Positions 9,204 to 19,097 are shown, numbered from the stretch's first letter. The stretch: 64,000 nt of DNA from Lentilactobacillus farraginis DSM 18382 = JCM 14108 (GCF_000583655.1 NZ_BAKI01000002.1:1-64000), one strand, 5' to 3'. The notes: generated by a model from the letters alone, not told the origin. A program made the numbers and translations.

Positions 9204-9419
9204 ATAATTAACCGATTAAAAAGATTAGTAATTGAATTGGTTTAAACCAGAGAACGTTTGCATGCTGAAAGAACGTAATCGATTCATTGAAGTGACACTT
9301 TTTGTAAAAACGGTAATAGCTGCTAATGCTATTCGCGCGAGCGTTATCCGAGAGTTATTTAAAAGGTGGTACCGTGCAATGCACCCTTGTCTTCGGACAG
9401 GGGTCTTTTTTTTCGGAAT
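9204..9419 (+). promoter_or_regulatory. T-box riboswitch leader of hisS-aspS (tRNA-His)
   Basis: The leader binds uncharged tRNA, which stabilises an antiterminator and lets the synthetase genes be read. The T-box sequence AAAGGTGGTACCGTGC (around 9362-9377) is a variant of the common GGGTGGNACCGCG. Its ACC-containing bulge would pair with the tRNA 3' end. A competing terminator follows at 9382-9413. Stem I elements are AGTA near 9229 and GAA near 9289. A CAC at 9296-9298 is a candidate histidine specifier, but this assignment is uncertain. The downstream gene being hisS supports the tRNA-His reading. Confidence 0.85.
9382..9413 (+). terminator. T-box-controlled terminator before hisS
   Basis: ACCCTTGTC-TTCG-GACAGGGGT followed by eight T. 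It is the alternative to the antiterminator fold. Confidence 0.88.
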
Positions 9420-9439
9420 TTAATTGGGAGGAAACATTA

Positions 9440-10732
9440 ATGAGATATCAACGACCTAAAGGAACGGCTGATATTTTACCTGAAGAAGCCAAGAAGTGGA
9501 CTTACGTTGAAGAAACAGCCCGAATGCTCTTTAATGATTATCGTTACCAGGAAATCAGAACGCCGATGTTTGAGAACTTTGACGTTTTTTCCAGAACTTC
9601 AGGTGATACGTCTGATGTTGTCACAAAGGAAATGTATGATTTCAAGGATAAAGGGGACCGACACATCAGCCTGCGCCCGGAAGGCACTGCCGGCGTTGTC
9701 AGGGCCTTTGTTGAAAACAAGCTTTATGGTCCGGAACATCAACGACCGGTTAAAGTTTTCTATATGGGTTCAATGTTTCGATATGAACGGCCTCAATCCG
9801 GTCGTCAGCGGGAATTTCATCAAATCGGTGTTGAAGCCTTTGGCAGTGATGAGCCCGAATTGGATGTTGAAGTAATCGCAATGGGTATGGATTTACTGCG
9901 GCATTTCGGTTTGAAAGATATTCGACTGGAAATCAACAGCTTGGGTGATGCCGCTTCCAGAGATGCCTATCGCCAGGCATTGATTGATTACCTGGATCCG
10001 CACTTCGACGAGTTGAGTAAGGATTCCCAAGTTCGGCTCCACAAGAATCCATTACGGGTTTTGGACAGCAAGGACAAGAAAGATAAAGAGATTGTTAAAG
10101 GCGCCCCTTCAATTTTGGATTATTTAAACGATGATTCAAAAAAGCACTTTGAACGGGTAAAAGCGCTGCTGGATACACTGCAGATTCCATACGTGATTGA
10201 TCCGGATATGGTTCGTGGCTTGGATTATTATACCCACACGATTTTTGAAATTATGGTGGACTCCAAAGCGCTTGGAGAGGGCTATACAACCATTTGCGCG
10301 GGTGGCCGCTATAATGGGCTGGTTGAACAGCTGGGCGGCCCTGAGATGCCTGGAATCGGCTTTGGCCTTGGAATGGAACGGCTGATGCTCCTGATGGAAG
10401 CGCAGGGCGTTAAATTCCCTGTCTTAGATCAATTGGATGCGTACGTTGTCGGTATTGGTGAACAAACCAGTGTTGAAACGTTAAAAATTGTCCAGGCTTT
10501 GCGGGCCAATGGTTTTGCGGCCGATCGGGACTATTTGGATCGAAAACCCAAGGCGCAGTTTAAAACGGCCAACAAGCTGAATGCCCAGTATACAATTACA
10601 ATTGGTGAAAGCGAGTTGAAATCCCAGACGGCCAACGTGAAATCAATGGCTTCCGGTAAGGAAATCAACGTTCCGATTGATAAAATTGTGCATGATTTTG
10701 ACAGCATTATTACTTCAAATTTTAATGACTAA
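9440..10732 (+). CDS. hisS: Histidyl-tRNA synthetase
   Basis: This class II synthetase charges tRNA-His. At 430 residues it has the normal length. It begins [16 protein letters not shown] and carries motif 2 ([16 protein letters not shown]), histidine-specific motifs ([13 protein letters not shown] and the glycine-rich CAGGRYNGL) and motif 3 ([13 protein letters not shown]). The C-terminal anticodon domain begins about residue 335 (DAYVVGIG). The ATG at 9440 follows GGGAGGA. The longer open frame upstream is leader RNA. aspS follows after 13 bases, so both respond to the T-box above. Confidence 0.97.
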   Translation: MRYQRPKGTADILPEEAKKWTYVEETARMLFNDYRYQEIRTPMFENFDVFSRTSGDTSDVVTKEMYDFKDKGDRHISLRPEGTAGVVRAFVENKLYGPEHQRPVKVFYMGSMFRYERPQSGRQREFHQIGVEAFGSDEPELDVEVIAMGMDLLRHFGLKDIRLEINSLGDAASRDAYRQALIDYLDPHFDELSKDSQVRLHKNPLRVLDSKDKKDKEIVKGAPSILDYLNDDSKKHFERVKALLDTLQIPYVIDPDMVRGLDYYTHTIFEIMVDSKALGEGYTTICAGGRYNGLVEQLGGPEMPGIGFGLGMERLMLLMEAQGVKFPVLDQLDAYVVGIGEQTSVETLKIVQALRANGFAADRDYLDRKPKAQFKTANKLNAQYTITIGESELKSQTANVKSMASGKEINVPIDKIVHDFDSIITSNFND

Positions 10733-10745
10733 GGAGAGTTAGAGA

Positions 10746-12532
10746 ATGAAGAGAACAACATATGCCGGCTTGGTTGATGATAAACTGATCGGCAAAGAAG
10801 TCGTTTTAAAAGGATGGGTCCAAAAGCGCCGTGACCTCGGTGGCTTGATTTTTATTGAGTTGCGCGATCGGGAAGGCATTGTGCAATTGGTCTTTAGTGA
10901 AGAGTTTGGTAAGGATGCATTGGCGGTTGCTGACAAATTACGTGGTGAATACGTTGTGGAAGCCAAGGGAACAGTCGTTGCCCGAGCACCCAAAGAAATT
11001 AATCCCAAGATGAAAACCGGTAAGATCGAAGTCGATATTACCGAGGCTAAGATTTTGGCAGTTTCCAAGACGCCGCCGTTTTACATTGAAGATGGGATTA
11101 ATGTTTCCGAAGATTTAAAGCTGAAATACCGTTACCTCGATCTTCGCCGGCCTGAAATGCAATATAATATTCTGCTGCGAAATCGGATTATTCAATCAAT
11201 TCATAGTTTCTTTGACAAGGAAGGCTTTATTGATATTGAAACGCCGACATTAACAAAATCAACACCGGAGGGTGCTCGGGATTACTTGGTACCGTCCCGG
11301 GTTTATCCAGGGTCATTTTATGCGTTACCGCAATCACCGCAACAATTTAAACAGATGTTGATGGGGGCCGGCTTTGATAAGTATTATCAAATTGCCCGCT
11401 GCTATCGGGATGAGGATTTGCGTGGTGACCGTCAGCCTGAATTTACCCAGATTGATATGGAAATGTCGTTTGCCGATCAGGAAGAGATTATGGACGTTAC
11501 CGAAGCTTTATTGCCAAGGTAATGAAGGACGCTTTGGGTAAGGATGTTAAGTTACCATTTAAGCGAATGGATTGGGATGAATCAATGGCCCGCTTTGGAA
11601 CTGATCAGCCGGATGTTCGTTTCGGTATGGAACTAAAAGATTTGTCTGACATTATGAAGGACGTTGATTTTAAAGTCTTTGCCGGTGCGGTTAAGAATGG
11701 TGGTCAGGTTAAAGCGATTGCCGTACCAGGTGGGGCTGACAAGTACTCCCGAAAAGACCTTGACCAATTTGCCGGCTATGTTGAACGATTTGGCGCAAAA
11801 GGCTTGGCATGGCTGAAAGTCACTGAAGACGGGTTTAACGGTCCAATTGCCAAGTTCTTTAAAGATGCCGATCTGCGGCAAAAGATCTTGGAAAAAGCCG
11901 AAGCCAAGCCTGGCGACTTACTATTATTTGCTGCTGACAACAGTCGGGTAGTAGCAGATACGCTGGCTTATCTGCGAGTTGAAATTGCCAAACAACAAAA
12001 TATGATTGACGAATCCAAATTTGCCTTTTTGTGGATTGTTAATTGGCCATTGTTCCATTGGGATGTTGATTTGAAGCGTTACGTAGCTGCCCATCACCCA
12101 TTCACAATGCCAAATGAAGAAGATGTTCATTATCTGATGAATGATGATGAAGATCCGCACAAAGCTTACGCGCAAAGTTATGATATTATTTTAAATGGTC
12201 TTGAATTGGGCGGTGGTTCGATTCGTATTCATACGCGAGAACTGCAGGAAAGAATGTTCAAAGCACTTGGATTTACCAAGGAACGGGCTGAAGCCCAATT
12301 TGGGTACTTCCTGACAGCGTTGGATTATGGTTTTCCGCCTCATGGTGGCCTGGCAATTGGCCTGGACCGATTTGTTCGGTTATTGGCTGATCGGGAGAAT
12401 ATTCGTGACGTAATTGCCTTCCCTAAGAATTCCAAGGCAGTTGAACCATTAACCAGTGCACCATCACCGGTAGCTAATAAGCAGCTGGATGACCTGGGGA
12501 TTTTTGTTGCTGAACAGGATCAGAAGAAATAG
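10746..12532 (+). CDS. aspS: Aspartyl-tRNA synthetase (one frameshift)
   Basis: This class IIb synthetase charges tRNA-Asp. The N-terminal OB fold binds the anticodon ([23 protein letters not shown]). The catalytic core has [30 protein letters not shown], motif 2 ([19 protein letters not shown]) and motif 3 ([13 protein letters not shown]), with the bacterial GAD insertion between. The raw frame breaks at about 11510 (GCTTTA_TTGCC). One restored A gives [14 protein letters not shown] and a protein of about 595 residues, as expected. It forms an operon with hisS. In many bacteria AspRS can be discriminating or non-discriminating, and I cannot tell which this is. Confidence 0.95.
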
Positions 12533-12551
12533 TTAAAGGATAGTTTATAAT

Positions 12552-12602
12552 AAAGCAAGACTGAAGATAGCTGTTGATTCCTGTCTTTAGTCTTGCTTTT
12601 TT
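12552..12602 (+). terminator. Rho-independent terminator of hisS-aspS
   Basis: AAAGCAAGACTGAAGA pairs with TCTTTAGTCTTGCTTT and is followed by a T run. Confidence 0.85.
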
Positions 12603-12695
12603 GATGACGTGTTAAATAACCGTTTTGTCAGATTGTGATTAGCGTTACAATTAATCTGAATGATTTTTACGATGAAAAATGAAAGGATTTTATAT

Positions 12696-13570
12696 ATGGA
12701 TGACGTTTCAAAATTAATGCGTCGGCATACTTACGTAACTAAAACATCCACCTCGTTTATTTATGGGATTTTGGTTTCAATCGCGGTTAATTTCTTCTGG
12801 ACACCGGGACACATTTATTCCTCAGGGATAACCGGCTTGGCTCAATTATTAAACACGATCAGTTCAAGGACCTTCCCGATGACGATTTCTACCGGGTTGG
12901 GATTGTTTTTGTTGAACGTCCCGTTATTTTTATTGGCTTGGCGGGGAATTGGCCGAGAATTTACAATTTTTACGATTATTACTGTTTTTCTTTCCAGTTT
13001 CATGATTCAATTACTCAAGCCGATTCCGTTGACGCATGATCCAATTATCTGTGCGATTTTTGGTGGTGCCGTAAATGGCTTTGGGACTGGAACGGCACTC
13101 AAAAACGGCATTTCCACCGGTGGCTTGGATATTTTAGGGCTGGTTATCCGGGAGCGGACCGGCCGGTCAATCGGCTCAGTTAATATCGCCTTCAACGCCT
13201 GATCGTCATTGCGGCCGGTTTTGCTTATGGGTGGCCATATGCGCTGTATTCCGTCATTGGATTGATTGTTAACGCAAAGGTCATGGATATGACCTATACC
13301 AAACAGCAGCGAATGCAGGTAATGATTATTACCAATCGGCCCAACACGGTTATTGACAGCGTTCAAAATCACCTAAGACGGGGAATTACGATTGTTCACA
13401 ATGCTGAAGGCGCTTATCAGCATGATGCTAAAACAATTCTGTTTACCGTTATTTCACGATATGAAATGAGTGAGTTGGAAGAGGCTCTGCTGGAATCGGA
13501 TCCCAATGCTTTCGCCAGCATTTCGGATTCGGTTAAGATTCTTGGCCGCTTCTACGAACCAAAACCATAA
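12696..13570 (+). CDS. YitT-family (DUF161/DUF2179) membrane protein, first copy (one frameshift)
   Basis: A polytopic membrane protein of unknown transport or signalling function. The N-terminal part has about five hydrophobic segments and the glycine-rich family signature GGAVNGFGTGTALKNGISTGGLDILG. The C-terminal DUF2179 domain (MVIITNRP-like VMIITNRPNTVIDSV, then LFTVISRYEMSELEEAL) is cytosolic. The raw frame stops after AFNA at 13199. One C restored in the run at about 13198 joins it to the rest, giving about 291 residues. The ATG at 12696 has AAAGGA nine bases upstream. A second copy lies at 56350-57238. Confidence 0.88.
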
Positions 13571-13622
13571 TCGTTTTCTAAATCTAAAGATTCTTTAAGA
13601 AGGCATTTCTGGAAAAAGTTTA

Positions 13623-13631
13623 TGTTATAAT
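13623..13631 (+). promoter_or_regulatory. Extended -10 promoter of the teichoic-acid cluster
   Basis: TGTTATAAT is a perfect extended -10 box, 32 bases before the TagB-like start. No clear -35 is visible. Confidence 0.6.
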
Positions 13632-13663
13632 ACTCCAGTGTGTTTATTAAAAACTGAAATACG

Positions 13664-14824
13664 GTGAAGAATTTGAAAGTAGTTTATCTATGGCTGATTC
13701 GTTTTCTTTCGATATTGAATATCTGGAAACCCAAAAACAAGATTATCTATCTCATGAGTTTTGATAATAATCTGGATTTTATTAAACAGTTGGCACAGAA
13801 GATGCCGGCCCGGTTTCACTTTATTGTTTTATATCGACCAGAAACTGAAGCGGCCGCGACGGAATTAGCTGCATTTGGCATTGAGACCCATCAATTTACG
13901 GATGGGATGAAGTTTGTTTTTGATTTTGTCCCGCTGATTATGGGGGCTCGGCTTCTCTTTTGTGATAATTATTACGCCTTTTTGGGTGGTTTAATTCATG
14001 CCAAAGCGACGCGAATTGTCCAAATTTGGCACGCCAACGGGGCAATTAAGAAATTCGGCTGGGAAGACCCGACAACTGCGCAACGAAGTAAATCTGACAA
14101 GAAACGATTTCAGGATGTTTATGATCATTTTGATGATTATGTTGTTGCGTCAAAGGCAATGGGCAGGGTTTTTCAAAACAGTTACCATGAGTCGGCTGAA
14201 AAGATTCAATTGCTGGGTTATCCCCGCTCTGATCAGTATCTGGATAAAACATGGCAGGCAAATGCCCGGGAACGGATTTACCGGGTAGCGCCCGAACTAA
14301 AAAGCCATCGGGTTATTTTATACGCGCCAACCTATCGACCGGATAAAAGCTTTAAACTACCGGCGGGGCTGGGAAACGCATTATCTGCCGATCCCAATGC
14401 CGTTGTGGTGGTTAAATTGCACCCTGTTTTAAGAGATCGGGAAACGGCAATGCGCAAGATTGGAAATCCACGAATTAAGTTTTACCATGAATTGGCTACC
14501 AGTGAATTATTAACGGTGGCCGATACGTTGGTAACCGATTATTCTTCGGTGGCTTTCGATTTTAGTTTATTGCCGAATGCAAAATCCCTAATTTTTTTCA
14601 TGTTCGACTTAAAACAGTATCAATTAAATCCGGGTGTCCAGGATGATTTTCTCGATTGGCTTCCCAGTAAACCGGTTACCAGTGTTGATCAGCTCAAAGC
14701 TGAAATTTTGGCTCATCAGCCAACTAATTTCCGGCAGTTCAATCAGCATTGGAATACTTATAATGATGGGCAGGCAACCCAGCGGTGTCTGCGGCACTAT
14801 TTAGACTTGTTAAAACGACGTTAA
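13664..14824 (+). CDS. CDP-glycerol glycerophosphotransferase, TagB-like (teichoic-acid primase)
   Basis: This transfers glycerol phosphate from CDP-glycerol to a lipid-linked acceptor at the inner face of the membrane. Family signatures are IWHANGAIKKFGW (catalytic His region), VILYAPTYRPDKSF and VTDYSSVAFDFSLL, which contains the nucleotide-binding DYSS motif. The N-terminal hydrophobic stretch (VVYLWLIRFLSIL) gives membrane contact. At 386 residues it matches the TagB primase in length. A TagF polymerase usually has a longer N-terminal extension. The start is GTG at 13664. It heads a cluster with a TagG-like permease and a second enzyme of the same family. Primase rather than polymerase is inference. 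Confidence 0.82.
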   Translation: MKNLKVVYLWLIRFLSILNIWKPKNKIIYLMSFDNNLDFIKQLAQKMPARFHFIVLYRPETEAAATELAAFGIETHQFTDGMKFVFDFVPLIMGARLLFCDNYYAFLGGLIHAKATRIVQIWHANGAIKKFGWEDPTTAQRSKSDKKRFQDVYDHFDDYVVASKAMGRVFQNSYHESAEKIQLLGYPRSDQYLDKTWQANARERIYRVAPELKSHRVILYAPTYRPDKSFKLPAGLGNALSADPNAVVVVKLHPVLRDRETAMRKIGNPRIKFYHELATSELLTVADTLVTDYSSVAFDFSLLPNAKSLIFFMFDLKQYQLNPGVQDDFLDWLPSKPVTSVDQLKAEILAHQPTNFRQFNQHWNTYNDGQATQRCLRHYLDLLKRR

Positions 14825-14884
14825 TTAGTTATTCAATAAACTTGAATCATTTTATTAGTGGTTCATTGTAAGGAGTGCGGCAAC

Positions 14885-15694
14885 TTGAAAGAGGTTTTTA
14901 CATTAATCAAGGAACAATTCCAAAATATCGGAATTGTTTTTCGAATCTCACAATATGAGGATAAAGCCGAGTACCAAAGCCATTATTTGGGCTTGGTTTG
15001 GGAGTACCTGTACCCGTTAATTCAAATCGGGATTTATTGGCTGGTTTTTGGGATTGGCTTAAAGCATGGTAATTCCACGCACGGAGTCGATTATCTGCCA
15101 TGGATGGTAATTGGGATTACACCGTGGTTCTTTATGAATCGGGCTACTTTGGATGCTTCCAAAAGTATCTACCAACGGGTTGGAATGGTGTCCAAAATGA
15201 AGTTCCCCGTTAGTATTTTACCGACGATTAAGCTGGTTAGTAATTTAAGCTCTTTTTGGACGATGTTGGTATTTTCAATCGTTGTCAGCTTTATCTATGG
15301 CGTTCGGCCATCGATTTATTGGGTTCAATGGCTTTATTACTTTATCTGCATGATCGCCTGGATGCTGGCATTTGGGATTTTTAATTCGACGATTTCGCTG
15401 TTGGTCCGGGATTGGCGCATTATGCTTCAATCATTAATGCGGATGTTGTTTTATATGTCCGGCGTACTCTTTAATTTTGAAACAAATTCGTTTCCGGCAC
15501 CGTTTGTTCACATCCTGCAGTTAAACCCGTTTTTCTACGTTGTTTCCGGTTTTCGGAATTCAATGTTGGGCACAATGTGGTTTTGGCAGGAGCCAACCCT
15601 AAACGTTGTCTTTTGGGGAATTGTTCTATTTTTCTTCCTGGTTGGTTCGCATTTGCATTATAAATTCCGTTCCAGGTTTGTTGATTTAATTTAG
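14885..15694 (+). CDS. Teichoic-acid export permease, TagG-like (ABC-2 type)
   Basis: A membrane subunit that would flip lipid-linked teichoic acid outward together with an ATPase (TagH). It has six hydrophobic segments and the ABC-2 polysaccharide-export pattern: amphipathic SHYLGLVWEYLYPLIQIGIYWLVFG near the start, LPWMVIGITPWFF, a central MKFPVSILPTIKL and the C-terminal LNPFFYVVSGFRNSML. I placed the start at TTG 14885, preceded by AAGGAG, which gives 269 residues. A GTG at 14858 lies upstream of that site and is unlikely. No ATPase partner gene is next to it. Confidence 0.88.
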   Translation: MKEVFTLIKEQFQNIGIVFRISQYEDKAEYQSHYLGLVWEYLYPLIQIGIYWLVFGIGLKHGNSTHGVDYLPWMVIGITPWFFMNRATLDASKSIYQRVGMVSKMKFPVSILPTIKLVSNLSSFWTMLVFSIVVSFIYGVRPSIYWVQWLYYFICMIAWMLAFGIFNSTISLLVRDWRIMLQSLMRMLFYMSGVLFNFETNSFPAPFVHILQLNPFFYVVSGFRNSMLGTMWFWQEPTLNVVFWGIVLFFFLVGSHLHYKFRSRFVDLI

Positions 15695-15711
15695 GTTGGA
15701 AGGTGAGCTAT

Positions 15712-16926
15712 TTGAAACGGCATCTTATTACGGTTATCAAATTAATAGCTCGCTGCATACTCATCGTGATGAACGATGGGTTTATTTGTATGCGGGTAAA
15801 GAAACCACTCATTTTATTTGAAAGCTTCAATGGCAAAGACATCAGTGACAATCCATTTGCTATCTACAAACAATTGATTAAGCAAGCACCCGAGATAAAA
15901 CGGCACTGTTACTTCAGTGTTAAACCGGCTGCTTATTCACGGCTGGCAGCGGCGTTCCCTGAGATTCAGCTAATCAAGCGGTTTACCCCTACCTGGGTTT
16001 GGTACAGTGCCCGGGCTTCCTTTTGGGTTATGAATTCCAGAATGCCAAAATGGTGGCGAAAAAATAAGGGAACCGTTTATATCCAAACTTGGCACGGTAC
16101 CCCGTTAAAAAAGCTGGGCGTGGATATTGCTCACGTTGAAATTCCAGGTAGTTCAACCAGCCAATATCATCAACAATTTATCGATGAGGCTGATCGCTGG
16201 GATTATTTAATTGCGCCAAATCAATATTCAAAAGACATTTTTAAATCAGCCTTTGAATTTCATCATCGGTTCTTAGACATTGGTTACCCTCGAAATGATA
16301 TTTTATACCAGCAAAACGATGTGCCCAATATTCAGGCATTGAAAAAAAGAATTTTGGGCAGGCTGCCCCGAAAAGTTATCATGTACGCGCCAACCTGGCG
16401 AGACGATGACTACCGCAGCCAGGGAAGCTACAAATTTGAGTTGCCGTTTGAACTGAAACGTTTTTTCAACAAATTGGATCAAAATACGATTTTAATTATT
16501 CGGCCCCACTATTTGGTGAAAGATCATATCGATATTACCGGTTTCGAAGATCGGGTTAAAATTTGTGCGGACGAAGATATCAATCAGCTGTACCTGATTA
16601 CGGATTTACTGATTACCGACTATTCTTCGGTCATGTTTGATTTTGCTAATTTGAAACGACCGATGCTGTTTTTCCCATATGATTTGGCGCATTATCGAGA
16701 TGAGCTTCGCGGCTTTTATTTCGATTATCAGCCGGGGAATTTACCAGGGCCGCTGGTAACGGATCCCGAATCATTTTATAATCAGCTTGGGATTTTTAAT
16801 GAAACCGGTAACTTTAACCATTTTCAGAAAAATTTAACTGATTTTAACAATAAATTTTGTGCTTGGGAAAAGGGGACGGCTTCTCAAGAAGTCAGTGACC
16901 TTATTTTAAAGGGAGGAAAAGGATAA
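15712..16926 (+). CDS. CDP-glycerol glycerophosphotransferase, TagF-like
   Basis: The second member of this family in the cluster, likely extending the polyglycerol-phosphate chain. Signatures are QTWHGTPLKKLG, VIMYAPTWRDDDYR, TILIIRPHYLVKDHI and ITDYSSVMFDFANLKRPMLFF. The N-terminal LFESFNGKDISDNPFAIYK is typical of TagF/TarF enzymes. I start it at TTG 15712 (404 residues) because the GTG at 15703 lies inside the GGAAGGTGA ribosome binding site. It starts 17 bases after the permease and runs directly into nfo, so the three wall genes and nfo probably share an mRNA. Confidence 0.87.
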   Translation: MKRHLITVIKLIARCILIVMNDGFICMRVKKPLILFESFNGKDISDNPFAIYKQLIKQAPEIKRHCYFSVKPAAYSRLAAAFPEIQLIKRFTPTWVWYSARASFWVMNSRMPKWWRKNKGTVYIQTWHGTPLKKLGVDIAHVEIPGSSTSQYHQQFIDEADRWDYLIAPNQYSKDIFKSAFEFHHRFLDIGYPRNDILYQQNDVPNIQALKKRILGRLPRKVIMYAPTWRDDDYRSQGSYKFELPFELKRFFNKLDQNTILIIRPHYLVKDHIDITGFEDRVKICADEDINQLYLITDLLITDYSSVMFDFANLKRPMLFFPYDLAHYRDELRGFYFDYQPGNLPGPLVTDPESFYNQLGIFNETGNFNHFQKNLTDFNNKFCAWEKGTASQEVSDLILKGGKG

Positions 16927-17850
16927 TTGACTAAACAGCCATTTTTAATTGGATCACATGTAAGCATGAACGGTAAGGCTATGTTTTTGGGGTCTGCCGA
17001 GGAAGCTGCCGGCTTTGGTGAAAATGTGTTCATGGTTTATACCGGGGCACCTCAAAATACAGTTCGAAAGCCGATTGAAAAATTAAATGCTGAAGCGGGA
17101 AAAGCATATATGGCCGCACATGGCTTAAAAGAAGTTGTCGTTCATGCGCCATATATTATTAACTTGGGCAACACATTGAAACCCCAAAATTTTGGCTTTG
17201 GCGTGCAGTTTCTTCGAGCTGAGATTGAGCGGGCGGAAGCAATCGGTGCCAAACAAATCGTTTTGCACCCCGGAGCCCACGTTGGCGCAGGCCCGGAAAA
17301 AGCCATTGCCCAGATTGCCAAGGGACTTAATGAGGTTATCCAACCAGATCAAAAAGCTCAGATTGCTTTGGAAACCATGGCTGGTAAGGGCACCGAAGTG
17401 GGGGTTACCTTTGAACAATTGGCTGAAATTATCGATAAAGTGTCCCATAACGAGAAACTATCGGTAACTTTCGATACTTGTCATACAAACGACGCCGGCT
17501 ATGATGTTAAAAATGACTTCGACGGTGTTTTAAACGAATTTGACCACATTATTGGTATCGATCGGCTAAAAGTCGTTCATTTAAACGATTCTAAAAACCC
17601 GTTGGGCAGCCATAAGGACCGCCATCAAATTATTGGTTTGGGAACAATTGGCTTTGAGGCATTAAATTACATTGCTCATCATGAACAGCTGGCTTCGGTT
17701 CCCAAAATTATGGAAACGCCGATTTTAAAAGATCCTGAGAATAAACGAATCAAGTATAATCCACATGGTTATGAAGTTCGGATGCTGACCGAGCAACAAT
17801 TTAATCCACATATCATCGAAGATATAAAGGCAGCCAAACCATTCAAATAA
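16927..17850 (+). CDS. nfo: Endonuclease IV (AP endonuclease)
   Basis: This cuts DNA 5' to abasic sites in base excision repair. At 307 residues it contains the metal-binding motifs of the family: [64 protein letters not shown] and [10 protein letters not shown]. Three metal ions are expected. The start is TTG immediately after the TAA of the TagF-like gene, with GGGAGG just upstream in the preceding gene's tail. Translational coupling with a wall gene is likely positional and not functional. Confidence 0.96.
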   Translation: MTKQPFLIGSHVSMNGKAMFLGSAEEAAGFGENVFMVYTGAPQNTVRKPIEKLNAEAGKAYMAAHGLKEVVVHAPYIINLGNTLKPQNFGFGVQFLRAEIERAEAIGAKQIVLHPGAHVGAGPEKAIAQIAKGLNEVIQPDQKAQIALETMAGKGTEVGVTFEQLAEIIDKVSHNEKLSVTFDTCHTNDAGYDVKNDFDGVLNEFDHIIGIDRLKVVHLNDSKNPLGSHKDRHQIIGLGTIGFEALNYIAHHEQLASVPKIMETPILKDPENKRIKYNPHGYEVRMLTEQQFNPHIIEDIKAAKPFK

Positions 17851-17862
17851 ATCAGGCTTAAA

Positions 17863-18093
17863 GTTGGACGAAGGGCGGTTAATTGTTAGCGCATAAGCAA
17901 ATTGCCTTTTGGCGCACGTTTTTACTTGGGAATAATCGTGATTAAAAAAAGGAAGTTGGGACAACAGTTAAAAATCCGTACTATCGAGTTTCTATTTCAA
18001 AGTGAAAATCCCGTAAAATCAGTAGTTTTGTAAACTGATTTTAGGGATTCGTTTAAAAAATAATGTTTTTTTGGACTTATGTTCCAGCCGCTT
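17863..18093 (+). repeat. Intergenic repeat element, copy A (interrupted)
   Basis: Shares the GTTGGACGAAGGGCGGTTA...GCCTTTTGGCGC...AATAATCGTGATTAA core with copies at 30136, 33456 and 56231. Here the usual final hairpin is split: GTTGGGACA at about 17955 and TGTTCCAGC at about 18080 could be its two arms, with about 110 bases between them. The inserted part contains its own long hairpin (18007-18049). It lies after nfo and before the convergent dikinase regulator, and this covers the 310 bp gene gap. Confidence 0.6.
18007..18049. repeat. Long inverted repeat within copy A
   Basis: AATCCCGTAAAATCAGT (18007-18023) pairs with ACTGATTTTAGGGATT (18034-18049) over 16 bases with one bulged G and a 10-base loop. 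There is no T run directly after it. It could act as a structured RNA or be a palindromic insertion. Confidence 0.7.
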
Positions 18094-18162
18094 TTGGGGA
18101 TTATTAGTTTTTTGAATCGCCAGACTGTTGGTGTGATGTGTTAATGATTGACGCAAAAGTCG

Positions 18163-18982
18163 TTAATCTTCAAAGGTTGTCGTATCCAAATTTAAACTTT
18201 CCAAAATAATGGTAGCAGTCTCCTCAATGGATTTATTGGCAACGTTAATTGTTAAACAGCCGATTTTTCGATATAGTTTTTTGGCATAATCTAATTCAAC
18301 CCGGATATTTTTGGTGTCGGAGTATGGGGTGTCAGCATTTAACCCATACGACAGCATGCGCTGTTTTCGGATTTTGCTTAATTTTTCCGGTGTATTTAAC
18401 AGGCCGAAAATACGATCTTTTTTGACTTGGTTTAACTCTTCGGGGATGTGTAAATCGGGACCGATGGGTAAGTTGGCGACGCGTTGATTTTGGTTGGCCA
18501 AGTAAAGGGACAATGGTGTTTTCGAAGTTCTGGAAACACCAAGCAACACAATGTCGGCCCCTAACAGTCCCTTTGGATTTTTACCGTCATCGTTTTCAAC
18601 AGCAAACTCAATGGCTGAAATGCGTTCAAAATAATTTTCGTTTAGGTCATGAATCAGCCCGGGAACGTGGGCTGGCGATTCCCCGGTTGCCCTGATAAAA
18701 GTTTCATTGGCGTTTGAATGCAGTCAAAATCATAGATGCCGTTTTCTTTGCAGAAGGTGACCACCATTTGGCTTAAGTCGGTGCTGACCAGCGTATGGAA
18801 AATCATGCTTGTTTGGTTAGTGCCAGGTTTAAAATGCCTTTTAAAATAGATGACGTTTGAATAAAGGGAAATCGTCTGATTTCAGCTTTGATATTCGGAA
18901 ATTGTGAGGCGGTCGTTTGCGCCAGTGTCTGGGCAGTCGCACCGCTTGAATCAGAGATGATAAAGATATTTTGTGTTTTCAT
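18163..18982 (-). CDS. Pyruvate,phosphate dikinase / PEP synthase regulatory protein (two frameshifts)
   Basis: The PPDK-regulatory family (DUF299) phosphorylates and dephosphorylates a Thr of pyruvate,phosphate dikinase or PEP synthase using ADP and phosphate. The N-terminus (IFIISDSSGATAQTLAQ), ISAIEFAVENDDGKNPKG, the P-loop-like GVSRTSKTPLSLYLAN and RIGC-like RKIGCLTINVANKSIEETA identify it. The raw frame covers only the last 128 residues. One A restored near 18806 and one base near 18697-18702 give about 273 residues, the family length. The exact place of the second break is uncertain. ATG at 18982 follows GGGAGA. The dikinase target gene is not in this window. Confidence 0.86.
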
Positions 18983-19068
18983 TATGATATTTCTCCCATC
19001 AGCTTTTTCATTTTTTAAAGGATCATCAATTAAATTTTAACATGATGACTTGTTTTTAACTTAAATCA

Positions 19069-19097
19069 TTGACGATATTTCGATTAATATGTATAAT
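19069..19097 (+). promoter_or_regulatory. Sigma-A promoter of rpsU
   Basis: TTGACG, 17 bases, TATAAT: near-consensus, 80 bases before the rpsU start. A strong promoter fits a ribosomal protein gene. Confidence 0.85.

Noticed and set aside
9232-9423. Small protein upstream of hisS
   Set aside because: The open frame runs through the T-box leader and terminator, with no ribosome binding site.
18513-18695. Small + strand gene opposite the dikinase regulator
   Set aside because: It is a shadow of the broken regulator on the other strand and has no family motif or start signal.
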